16,933 nucleotides of DNA from Lachnoclostridium sp. UBA1434 (GTDB taxonomy: Bacteria; Bacillota; Clostridia; Lachnospirales; Lachnospiraceae), in contig DCTS01000061.1 in the NCBI GenBank assembly GCA_002329645.1, forward strand, positions 8,627 through 25,559. The letters run 5' to 3'. A program made the position numbers and the translations under genes. Below, in pieces: positions 1 to 6,386 of the stretch. Numbering within the stretch: the stretch's first letter is position 1; the number at the start of each line of letters is the position of its first letter. The notes under the pieces were generated by a model. It made no database searches, was not told the DNA's origin, and saw nothing but the letters and a program-made list of their open reading frames with translations.

Positions 1-43
1 ATTCGGCTTCTTTATAGGGTACTAAGACAGGTTTACCTTTATT

Positions 44-73
44 AGTATATGAGAGGTTTCTTTACTTCATGAC
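44..73 (-). promoter_or_regulatory. Putative sigma-E promoter reading off the left edge (toward a likely yabP)
   Basis: On the minus strand GTCATGAA (66-73) and CATATACT (44-51) are separated by 14 bases. This resembles the early mother-cell sigma-E pattern, GTCATATT and CATACAAT with about 14 bp between. It lies just after the rqcP stop codon. In Bacillus and many Clostridia the next gene is yabP, a sporulation gene of the sigma-E regulon; here that gene would begin left of base 1. The match is visible; sigma assignment and target are inference. Confidence 0.5.
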
Positions 74-77
74 GAAA

Positions 78-317
78 CTACAGATACCTGATGAGTTCTT
101 TTGCTTCATCCTTCCTGACGGTTTCAGCCACATCAAGCACCTCGACCTTTACAGCCTTGCTTCCAAATCCTATTTCGATTATATCTCCTGCTTTTACAAC
201 AGTCGATGCCTTGGCCGGCTTGCCGTTAACACTGACCCTGCCGGCATCACATGCTTCATTTGCTATGGTGCGTCTTTTTATAAGTCTTGAAACCTTTAAA
301 AACTTATCCAGCCTCAT
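78..317 (-). CDS. rqcP: RqcP (YabO) S4-domain RNA-binding protein
   Basis: A 79-residue protein that is essentially one S4 RNA-binding domain: MRLDKFLKVSRLIKRR at the N-terminus, then a G-R-V-x-V-N-G-K-P-A-K segment and V-K-A-G-D-I-I. Length and sequence fit RqcP/YabO (the Hsp15-like family), which binds the 50S subunit with 23S rRNA and peptidyl-tRNA and helps RqcH add alanine tails during rescue of stalled ribosomes. I chose the ATG at 317 rather than the in-frame ATG at 335, because AAGGATGG sits 7 bases before it and the family starts MRLDK. It follows hup, as in other Clostridia, but a terminator-like hairpin lies between them, so expression may depend on read-through or an unseen promoter. 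The family call is secure; the rescue role is inferred from B. subtilis. Confidence 0.9.
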   Translation of the reverse strand: MRLDKFLKVSRLIKRRTIANEACDAGRVSVNGKPAKASTVVKAGDIIEIGFGSKAVKVEVLDVAETVRKDEAKELIRYL

Positions 318-340
318 TGTCAATCCATCCTTCATAAGAA

Positions 341-408
341 TAATAAAAAGACTGTTTTAAAAACCCTACACCCCTCAGAGATCCGGAATTTAAAACAGCC
401 CTTTTTTC
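341..408 (-). terminator. Terminator-like hairpin between hup and rqcP
   Basis: On the minus strand GGCTGTTTTAAA (389-400) pairs with TTTAAAACAGTC (350-361), 12 bp with one G-T wobble, followed by TTTTTATT. The plus-strand reading also ends in a run of six T, so it could work both ways. The 27-base loop is G-rich and unusually long. It would end the hup transcript yet sits inside a conserved gene cluster. Confidence 0.7.
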
Positions 409-426
409 ATTTGATTAAATGCAAGG

Positions 427-702
427 TTATTTGTTTACAACATCCTTAAGAGCTTTACCTGCCTTAAACTTAGGTGCCTTAGATGCAGCAATTGTCATCG
501 GCTTATTAGTTAAAGGATTTCTGCCCGTTCTGGCGGGTCTCTGAGAAACCTCAAATGTACCGAAGCCAACCAACTGAACCTTATCACCCTTGACTAACTG
601 CTCAGTTACAACATCGATGAAAGCCTTTAATGCCTTCTCTGAATCCTTTTTTGAAAATCCTGTCTGTTCTGCAATAGCTGCAACTAATTCTGCTTTGTTC
701 AT
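427..702 (-). CDS. hup: HU-family DNA-binding protein
   Basis: A 91-residue histone-like HU protein that bends and compacts the nucleoid as a homodimer. It starts MNKAELVAAIAEQTG and shows the two N-terminal helices, the G-F-G-T-F-E-V turn and the DNA-binding beta arm A-R-T-G-R-N-P-L-T, whose proline intercalates into the minor groove. The C-terminus F-K-A-G-K-A-L-K-D-V is typical. Two ATGs are possible. AGGAGG is 4 bases before the ATG at 708 (adding Met-Ser) and 10 bases before the ATG at 702. I chose 702 because the family begins MNKAEL. hup between mazG and rqcP is a clostridial arrangement. A hairpin lies in its leader and a terminator-like hairpin follows it. Confidence 0.96.
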   Translation of the reverse strand: MNKAELVAAIAEQTGFSKKDSEKALKAFIDVVTEQLVKGDKVQLVGFGTFEVSQRPARTGRNPLTNKPMTIAASKAPKFKAGKALKDVVNK

Positions 703-739
703 AGACATGCTTCCTCCTCTAAGTATTAATTATTTTGTT

Positions 740-765
740 CCCTGCAGAGCAATGCTCTATAAGGG
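740..765 (-). other. Hairpin in the mazG-hup gap
   Basis: On the minus strand CCCT-TAT-AGAGC, a three-base loop ATT, then GCTCT-GC-AGGG form an interrupted stem (AGAGC/GCTCT and CCCT/AGGG). No T-run follows, so it is a poor intrinsic terminator; it more likely structures the hup 5' leader. It sits about 20 bases before the hup ribosome binding site. I found no convincing promoter for hup in this gap. Confidence 0.45.
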
Positions 766-802
766 ACGAATGGTTATATTGTGTCTCTTGTTATAAGCCT
801 GT

Positions 803-1495
803 TTAAAAGACATCTACAAGTTTATTTATAAACTTATTAGTAGCATTTGTCAAGGAATATTCTGCATTTAATTGTAAAACCAGCGATAATTTAATAGTTG
901 CAAGGCATAGATCCTCATATAAATCGGATATTTGATCATTATTACTGTTTTCCAGGGCTCTTTTAAGCTTGTCAGCCATGGATGCAAGGCTGTTAAGCAC
1001 CTCCCCGGCATTTATATCAACAAGTCCCGCATTCGATGCTTTTTTAAGCGCCTTCTCCGCTCTTATTGCAGCCGGAAAAGCCTTGGGAATGCTGAGCAGT
1101 CCGTTCTTTAAGCTCTTATCCTTTTTCTCCGACTTCTTTATCTCCTCCCAGTTTTTCAGTACCTCCCCGGAGCTGCTTACACTCACGTCACCAAAAACAT
1201 GGGGATGTCTTCGAATCATCTTTTCCGAGACCCTTGAGACTACATCACCGGTACTAAAGCTCCCCTCTTCCTCTGCAATTACGCTGTGCATTATTACCTG
1301 AAGCAAAAGATCCCCCAGCTCTTCACACAGGTTATCACTGTCCTTATTGTCTATCGCATCAACAGTCTCATAACACTCCTCTATAAGACATGTTTTCAGA
1401 CTTTCATGGGTCTGCTCCCGATCCCAGGGGCAGCCGTTCTCACTTCTCAGTGTCCTTATTATATCCACAAATTCATTAAAGCTATAATCCTTCAT
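803..1495 (-). CDS. mazG: MazG nucleoside triphosphate pyrophosphohydrolase (no methylase domain)
   Basis: A 230-residue all-alpha NTP pyrophosphatase that would hydrolyse (d)NTPs to NMP and PPi in the cytoplasm. The N-terminal MazG domain is intact: N-G-C-P-W-D near residues 20-25, the Mg-binding E-E-x-Y-E at 39-43 and E-E-L-G-D at 58-62, then R-R-H-P-H-V-F-G-D near 95-103 and N-W-E-E. The C-terminal half follows the E. coli MazG plan, but its second catalytic motif is degenerate: the E-x-x-E pair is missing and only a YEDL remnant stands where EELGD is expected. Length fits stand-alone MazG; the Bacillus orthologue YabN has an extra N-terminal methylase domain, absent here. GAGG lies 8 bases before the ATG. 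A sigma-A promoter precedes it and a hairpin separates it from spoVT. Confidence 0.93.
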   Translation of the reverse strand: MKDYSFNEFVDIIRTLRSENGCPWDREQTHESLKTCLIEECYETVDAIDNKDSDNLCEELGDLLLQVIMHSVIAEEEGSFSTGDVVSRVSEKMIRRHPHVFGDVSVSSSGEVLKNWEEIKKSEKKDKSLKNGLLSIPKAFPAAIRAEKALKKASNAGLVDINAGEVLNSLASMADKLKRALENSNNDQISDLYEDLCLATIKLSLVLQLNAEYSLTNATNKFINKLVDVF

Positions 1496-1530
1496 ATGCT
1501 CAACCTCATAATCTTTTGTTAGTTATAAAA

Positions 1531-1560
1531 ATTATAACAGCATTATTATAAGGATTGCAA
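1531..1560 (-). promoter_or_regulatory. Sigma-A promoter for mazG
   Basis: Minus-strand TTGCAA (1555-1560), an 18-base spacer and TATAAT (1531-1536) preceded by TG one base upstream (extended -10). It lies between the spoVT terminator and the mazG start, so mazG can be transcribed independently of the sporulation gene spoVT. Confidence 0.65.
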
Positions 1561-1585
1561 TCTTTATATCAGCGATAAAACTATA

Positions 1586-1620
1586 GGGCTGTTTCTTAGC
1601 TAATAATTGTGAAACAGCCC
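1586..1620 (-). terminator. Hairpin terminator after spoVT
   Basis: A perfect 10-bp stem, GGGCTGTTTC (1586-1595) and GAAACAGCCC (1611-1620), with a 15-base loop. The minus-strand tail CTATAGTTTT is only moderately T-rich; the plus-strand tail is TTTGAT. It is placed to end spoVT transcripts. Confidence 0.6.
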
Positions 1621-1650
1621 TTTGATACCCGTTTATCATATATTGGTCCG

Positions 1651-2199
1651 TTACTGCTCCATCTGCCTTCCCAGGAAAGCAGCCGCCGTGCTTGCAAGCT
1701 TTATTTCCAATTCTCCGAATTTAACCTTGGCATCCTTGGTTAAGATAATAACCGAACCTATGGCGTCGCCCTCGCTTATAATCGGAAATATAACCTCATA
1801 AGTGAATTCTCCGTCATCCTCATTGGTAATTCTTATGAAGTTTTTGTCCTCCCTGCCTGCCACTATGCTTTCCCTGTCGTTAATTGCCTCCTCAAGCTCA
1901 TGACTTATGCTTTTGGAGATAAGGTCCTTTTTGGTAGGTCCTGATGCCGCAATAAACATGTCCTTGTCCGTTATTGCAACAATATGGCCGGTGGTCTGTG
2001 CCAGAGAATCTGCATATTGCTTTGCAAATTGCCCAAGCTCCCCTATCGGAGAATACTTCTTTAGGATAATTTCACCTTCCCTGTCCGTAAAGATCTCCAG
2101 CGGATCACCTTCCCTTATCCTTAATGTCCTTCTTATTTCTTTAGGAACAACCACGCGTCCAAGATCATCTATTCTTCTTACAATACCTGTTGCCTTCAT
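1651..2199 (-). CDS. spoVT: Stage V sporulation protein T (SpoVT)
   Basis: A 182-residue forespore transcription regulator. Residues 1-50 are an AbrB-type swapped-hairpin DNA-binding domain beginning MKATGIVRRIDDLGRVVVPK, which is the family hallmark. Residues about 55-182 form a GAF-like domain that is thought to sense an unknown small molecule and tetramerises the protein. In B. subtilis SpoVT adjusts sigma-G-dependent genes and affects germination; in Clostridium it is needed for spore maturation. Length matches the family (about 178-182). GGAGG lies upstream of the ATG at good spacing. A weak sigma-G-like promoter can be seen upstream. The neighbouring Csp-like proteases are plausible fellow members of the sporulation programme, though direct regulation is not shown. 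Confidence 0.96.
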   Translation of the reverse strand: MKATGIVRRIDDLGRVVVPKEIRRTLRIREGDPLEIFTDREGEIILKKYSPIGELGQFAKQYADSLAQTTGHIVAITDKDMFIAASGPTKKDLISKSISHELEEAINDRESIVAGREDKNFIRITNEDDGEFTYEVIFPIISEGDAIGSVIILTKDAKVKFGELEIKLASTAAAFLGRQMEQ

Positions 2200-2264
2200 A
2201 TATAATCTTCCTCCATTGACTTTTTAAAATATATTAAATGTTACAAATGTTCTACCTGTTAATA

Positions 2265-2292
2265 TTGTTTGTAAAATGGGAAAGTTTATACA
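2265..2292 (-). promoter_or_regulatory. Weak sigma-G-like promoter upstream of spoVT
   Basis: Minus-strand TGTATA (2287-2292), 15 bases, then CAAACAA (2265-2271), compared with the sigma-G pattern TGNATA and CATACTA. Five of seven -10 bases agree. The rest of the 145-base AT-rich gap between spoVT and the protease gene shows no clear terminator. Weak match, supported mainly by the known sigma-G control of spoVT in Bacillus. Confidence 0.3.
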
Positions 2293-2344
2293 TTTGAATT
2301 ATATTTTTAAATTTTTCCTGTATTGAGAAAATTAAAATTATTCT

Positions 2345-4051
2345 CTATATTCTGAGTATATCCACCCTTAATATGTCAAATACATTAAAGACATCCACTA
2401 TCCCATAACCCCAGTCTCTGTTAGGATAGCTTAGATTTGCTCTCCTTCTTGCGCCCCTTATCAAAAAGTTTTTAACCTCTATTGAGTCCATACCGGGACT
2501 GTTTCCGAGTATGGTACCCCATTCGAGTGCTATTGCAGCAATTCCGGCGGTATGTGCAGCCGCTGCGGAGGTACCCGTATATCCGGCAAAGCTATGATCA
2601 AGTGTCGGTGCTATATAGCCAACTCCGGGAGCAGCAAGCTCCGGCTTTACGACATCAGCTCTTGAATAGCCTCTTCCGGCGTTGACGTACAGGTTTCCGT
2701 TCATTGGGTTATATGCAGTCATTGCAATTGGCGCCGGTGAAGCACTTGGAGTAAGCAGGGTGGTATAAATATTGGGCTGCAGGAAATAGGTGTTATCCGT
2801 TATGAAATCCCCCATCGGAAGCCATATATGAAAGGCGGCCGCCAAATCACCCTGACCATACACATTAAATACCCATGTCCCCGGAGTTACATTTCTGAAA
2901 CGAAGCATTATAAGCTGATCCCCGGTTGCGGCCTCTACAGTCTGGTAATCCACATCGATTACGGTTCTTTCAAATATAAAGGATATAACCCTGTGAACTC
3001 TCAGGCTTACAGGAATACGCGGGATGTATTCACCGGAGGGTGAAAGTATGTCAATTGAAAATATGCCGGGTGAAGCCCCCCATAATTCCATGGTAAAGCC
3101 TCTTTCATCTTCACTTACATTAAGCTCAACCGTACTGCTTCCGGCTGCCGGATCAGCAATTCCAAGATAATGCCGCCCTTTATTGGCTTCATTTCCCACA
3201 GCCGTTACTATTACAGTGTCCCGAAAGGCTCCGAATATATTAAGCAGGTTTGGTAACGGGGACCTGCCGTCATGTCCTCCCTGTGCGCTTCCAATTCCCA
3301 GACATACCACAAGGGGACGTCCAAGTCTCCTGGCAACCTGAAGGCAATACTGCACTCCCCACATAATAGTATTTTCCTGGAAAGCAATACTGGCTTCGGG
3401 TATGACATAGAAATCTCTTAGCACCCTTTTGGCTTGTCTTAATTTAACCACGATTAACTCTGCATCCGGTACAACTCCTGAAAAATTGGCTTCCGGCACT
3501 TCGTTGCCTGCAACTATCCCCGCCATCATGGTGCCATGACCGTTCTCATCCATACTGGGAACTATATCGAAAGGCGCAGTGCTCATAAGAGCCAAATTAA
3601 TTTCTTCCATGGTATATACGGATCCAAACATTGCATCGGGAGGTGATATGCCTGTTTCTATTGTCTGGTCCCATATGGCCGCTATCTTGGTCGTACCGTT
3701 CTCATGTATGAATACCGGATTCGTATAATCAATCCCCGTGTCAACAATACCCACCAAGACTCCCTGTCCTCTTAAGTCCAATGTCGGTATAGCCCTTAGA
3801 TCGTTAATTCTTGAGGCATCAATTGCATTAACATCTGTGAGTCCGAAAATCATAGGAAGGCTGTAATATTCTATATTTGCCAGGCCGGTCTCGAGTATGG
3901 ATGCCGGAATATGCAATATGGCATATAAATCGTTCATGACATGAACAGTTACATCCTCATATTCATTTACCAAATGCGGAAGGTTCCTGTTATCCACAAT
4001 CAGGTCGATATATTCTTCACTGACAATCCTTGCCCTTTCCTCGCCGGTCAT
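2345..4051 (-). CDS. Csp-type subtilisin-family serine protease, copy 2
   Basis: A 568-residue S8 subtilase. Catalytic residues are visible: Asp104 in D-T-G-I-D, His172 in G-H-G-T-M, oxyanion Asn287 in G-N-E, and Ser495 in G-T-S-A-A-A-A-H. Residues 1 to about 92 look like a propeptide, and about 300-415 hold a beta-rich insert between Asn and Ser that fits the jelly-roll domain of CspB. There is no signal peptide, so it would act inside the cell or be packed in the spore. Csp proteases activate the cortex hydrolase SleC during germination; that role is inferred here. The reading frame can be extended to a TTG at 4084, but the ATG at 4051 has AGGGGG 6 bases upstream and gives exactly the length of the upstream paralogue. 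It starts 54 bases after copy 1 and is probably cotranscribed. The active-site helix lacks the usual proline of GTSMAxPH. Confidence 0.88.
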   Translation of the reverse strand: MTGEERARIVSEEYIDLIVDNRNLPHLVNEYEDVTVHVMNDLYAILHIPASILETGLANIEYYSLPMIFGLTDVNAIDASRINDLRAIPTLDLRGQGVLVGIVDTGIDYTNPVFIHENGTTKIAAIWDQTIETGISPPDAMFGSVYTMEEINLALMSTAPFDIVPSMDENGHGTMMAGIVAGNEVPEANFSGVVPDAELIVVKLRQAKRVLRDFYVIPEASIAFQENTIMWGVQYCLQVARRLGRPLVVCLGIGSAQGGHDGRSPLPNLLNIFGAFRDTVIVTAVGNEANKGRHYLGIADPAAGSSTVELNVSEDERGFTMELWGASPGIFSIDILSPSGEYIPRIPVSLRVHRVISFIFERTVIDVDYQTVEAATGDQLIMLRFRNVTPGTWVFNVYGQGDLAAAFHIWLPMGDFITDNTYFLQPNIYTTLLTPSASPAPIAMTAYNPMNGNLYVNAGRGYSRADVVKPELAAPGVGYIAPTLDHSFAGYTGTSAAAAHTAGIAAIALEWGTILGNSPGMDSIEVKNFLIRGARRRANLSYPNRDWGYGIVDVFNVFDILRVDILRI

Positions 4052-4105
4052 GCCGCACCCCCTAAATAAACAGTATTCGGCCAATTACGTCTTATGATTT
4101 GTTAT

Positions 4106-5812
4106 CTATACTATAAGCTCAGTACGCAGGCTGCTAAACACATCATATATGTCCAGAATGCCATAGCCCCAGTCCCTGTTCGGGTATATGATATCAACAT
4201 TGCGTCTTGCTCCTCGAATAAGCAGCTTTTCAATGACAACCGTATTCATTGCCGGAAGATTCCCCCTTACGATTCCCCACTCCAGAAGCAGTGCAGCTAT
4301 ACCGGCTGTATGTGCTGCTGCCGAACTTGTACCCGTATATTCAACAAAACCCTGATTAAGGTCCGGTCCGACAATATTTACCCCGGGTGCGGCAATGTCA
4401 GGCTTTATTCTCCCTAATCTTGTATATCCTCTGCTGGCATTATAAAAAAGACTGTCGTCATCGGTATTATATGCTGTTACCGTAATAGGTCTTTCGGCAT
4501 TGCCCGGTGACAATATGGTGGTGTACGGATTGGATCTGATAAAGTATGTATCATCAGAGATAAAGCCCTCCATTGGCAGCCATGCATGAAAGCCGCGGTT
4601 GATATCGCCTCTTTCATATACATTAAACCTCCATATGCCCGGACTTGGAGTCGAAAATCTTAATAATATAAGCTGATCTCCGCTCTGTCCCTCCACTATC
4701 TGATAATCAATATAGATAATTGTCTCTTCAAATATGAAGGTTATTATCCTGTTCTCATCCCTGCTTGCAACTATCTGGGGAATATATTCACCTGACGGCG
4801 TTTGAATATCCAGTGAATACAGGCTTGGTATACGTCCCCATATTTCCATTGCAAAGCCTGTTTCATTCTCCCCCACATTCAGCTCTATTGTGTCATATCC
4901 TATTACCGGATTCACCTCTCCCAGAAAATGCCTTCTTTCATTACCTTCATTTCCTGCAGCAATAACAATTGACAGTCCGTTTCTTGTGGATGCAAGTGAG
5001 ATATACCTGCTTAATATCCCCCTGCCGTCATGACCTCCCTGACTGCTGCCCACTGCCAAGCAGATTGACATTGGCCTCTGCAGGATGGTCCGCATATCCA
5101 GCAAAAAACGGATTCCAAACATCAGGTCAGTCTCCTGGAAGCAGACCGCTCCTTCGGGAATAAAGAAAAAATCTCTTATGAATTGCTTTGCCTGCTTCAT
5201 CTTAACTACAACAAACTCGGCGTCCGTAGCTATTCCGTAAAAATTGCTTTCCGGAACCTCATTACCCGCAGCTATGCCTGCAACCATTGTTCCGTGCCCG
5301 ACTTCATCCATGCTCGGCACTATTTCTAAGGGATTCTCACTGCGTAAAGCCTCATCTATCTGTTCCCTTGTATATACGGTTCCGTAACCCAGCCCGGGAG
5401 GAACCTCTTCGCTTTGAACGGATTGGTCCCAGATTGCCGCTATGCGTGTTGTTCCGTCCGCATATCTGAAGATTGGATTGGTATAGTCTATACCCGTATC
5501 CATAATGCCTATTAGAACTCCCTGTCCTCTTAAATTAAAGGCAGGGAAATTTCTGATCCTTTGCACGCCTGAAGCCTCAAGGCTGTCAAAGCTTACTATG
5601 CCATAGCATGTAGGAAGGGCTTCAAAGCCAAGCTCGGTAATTATATTGCCGGTAATCCTTTCAACAGGTATGCTGACGACAGCAAAAAGAGAGTTGATTA
5701 TGTTGATTTCTGCATCCCGAAATGCTTCAAGAATGGTTAAGTCTGCATCATATTCAACTAGCAAATCTGCATAATCCTCCCTCACAATTGCACGGTTTGT
5801 ACCCGCACCCAT
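4106..5812 (-). CDS. Csp-type subtilisin-family serine protease, copy 1
   Basis: A 568-residue S8 subtilase, the first gene of a tandem pair and collinear with copy 2 over its whole length. Asp105 (D-T-G-I-D-Y-T-N), His173 (G-H-G-T-M-V-A-G), oxyanion Asn288 (A-A-G-N-E-G) and Ser496 (G-T-S-S-A-A-A-H-T-A-G) are all present, so it should be active. The first 92 or so residues look like an intramolecular chaperone propeptide, and residues about 305-415 form the beta-rich insert expected for the CspB jelly roll. No signal peptide or membrane segment. The family includes the CspA/B/C proteases that convert pro-SleC to active cortex lytic enzyme during spore germination; no sleC lies in the window, so this role is by homology. 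GGGAGG stands 8 bases before the ATG. The upstream region carries hairpins but no clear promoter. Confidence 0.88.
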   Translation of the reverse strand: MGAGTNRAIVREDYADLLVEYDADLTILEAFRDAEINIINSLFAVVSIPVERITGNIITELGFEALPTCYGIVSFDSLEASGVQRIRNFPAFNLRGQGVLIGIMDTGIDYTNPIFRYADGTTRIAAIWDQSVQSEEVPPGLGYGTVYTREQIDEALRSENPLEIVPSMDEVGHGTMVAGIAAGNEVPESNFYGIATDAEFVVVKMKQAKQFIRDFFFIPEGAVCFQETDLMFGIRFLLDMRTILQRPMSICLAVGSSQGGHDGRGILSRYISLASTRNGLSIVIAAGNEGNERRHFLGEVNPVIGYDTIELNVGENETGFAMEIWGRIPSLYSLDIQTPSGEYIPQIVASRDENRIITFIFEETIIYIDYQIVEGQSGDQLILLRFSTPSPGIWRFNVYERGDINRGFHAWLPMEGFISDDTYFIRSNPYTTILSPGNAERPITVTAYNTDDDSLFYNASRGYTRLGRIKPDIAAPGVNIVGPDLNQGFVEYTGTSSAAAHTAGIAALLLEWGIVRGNLPAMNTVVIEKLLIRGARRNVDIIYPNRDWGYGILDIYDVFSSLRTELIV

Positions 5813-5865
5813 AAAGGTTGCCTCCCTGCCTGCTCTTTTATATATATATATTTTTCAATACTAAA

Positions 5866-5953
5866 ACTATGTAAGAAATCATTTATTAAGCAGTGTAAAC
5901 ATGTATGGCTTTAGTTGCCTGCATGGTCCGGCTTCGCTGGACTCACACATAGT
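5866..5953 (-). other. Potential structured leader upstream of the protease pair
   Basis: Read on the minus strand, ACTATGT (5947-5953) can pair with ACATAGT (5866-5872). Between them lie GTCC-AGC-GAA-GCC-GGAC (5926-5942; 7 bp with one wobble and a three-base loop) and a second small hairpin with CATG...CATG and GGC...GCC arms. I do not recognise it as a known riboswitch class. The remaining 50 bases before the start codon are AT-rich (a TATATATATATA stretch) plus the ribosome binding site. Confidence 0.3.
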
Positions 5954-5964
5954 AAGAATATAAA

Positions 5965-6011
5965 GGGCGTGTCAGACCTAAACTTAAAAAGATCAGGTTT
6001 GCAACACGCCC
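5965..6011 (-). terminator. Terminator of the ABC-transporter operon
   Basis: GGGCGTGT (5965-5972) pairs perfectly with ACACGCCC (6004-6011), with an inner ACCT/AGGT pairing. On the minus strand the stem is followed by TTTATATTC. It lies 54 bases after the small membrane protein gene and closes the natA-natB transcript. Confidence 0.75.
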
Positions 6012-6065
6012 TAATAGAGTTTTTGTATTTATTGAAAAAATAATGGAGTTGTAATAAGTTATAGC

Positions 6066-6359
6066 TTATTTGTCATGATGTTTTCTCTTATGCCTTTTCT
6101 TTAGATACCTTACCAGCAGCATAATGCCGATTAATATTATGTCTCCCGCTGCAAAGAACAGCACAAGCTCTGCTGTGAAGCTGCTTTTGTCCTGCCTTCC
6201 GGCTATCATCCATATGCCAAGGGCTGTCCATAGCAGCGGCACAACAAACCCCCATACTATTTTCTTCCTCGATGAGAGTAATATCTGCAGTAATATCAGT
6301 ATAACCGGCAAAACGGTAAAAAACAGAATAACTACCGTGTCATAAAAGGATTCCGGCAT
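6066..6359 (-). CDS. Small three-helix membrane protein of the NatAB-like operon
   Basis: A 97-residue protein that I do not recognise. It has three hydrophobic stretches likely to span the membrane (about residues 8-29, 34-53 and 62-84) and ends in a strongly basic tail, KKRHKRKHHDK, which by the positive-inside rule should be cytoplasmic. It has a clear ribosome binding site (GGGAGG, 8 bases before the ATG), begins 27 bases after the ABC permease gene, and is followed by the operon terminator. It is therefore almost certainly cotranscribed with the exporter and may be an accessory subunit or a membrane protein of unrelated function. No catalytic motif is visible. Confidence 0.75.
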   Translation of the reverse strand: MPESFYDTVVILFFTVLPVILILLQILLSSRKKIVWGFVVPLLWTALGIWMIAGRQDKSSFTAELVLFFAAGDIILIGIMLLVRYLKKRHKRKHHDK

Positions 6360-6386
6360 ATAATCATCCTCCCGGCATGCCTTAGG

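Noticed and set aside
2320..2350. GAGAA...TTCTC hairpin at the end of the second protease as a terminator
   Set aside because: The stem is about five mostly A-T pairs; too weak to support.
4052..4084. N-terminal extension of the second protease to a TTG codon
   Set aside because: The ATG at 4051 has a good ribosome binding site (AGGGGG), and that start gives the same length as the paralogue; the extension contains the ribosome binding site itself.
5840..5853. TATATATA run upstream of the first protease
   Set aside because: Simple AT repeat; it resembles many -10 boxes at once but has no matching -35.
5885..5930. CATACATG resembling a sigma-E -10 box before the first protease gene
   Set aside because: No convincing sigma-E -35 element lies 12-15 bases upstream, so it is not listed as a promoter.
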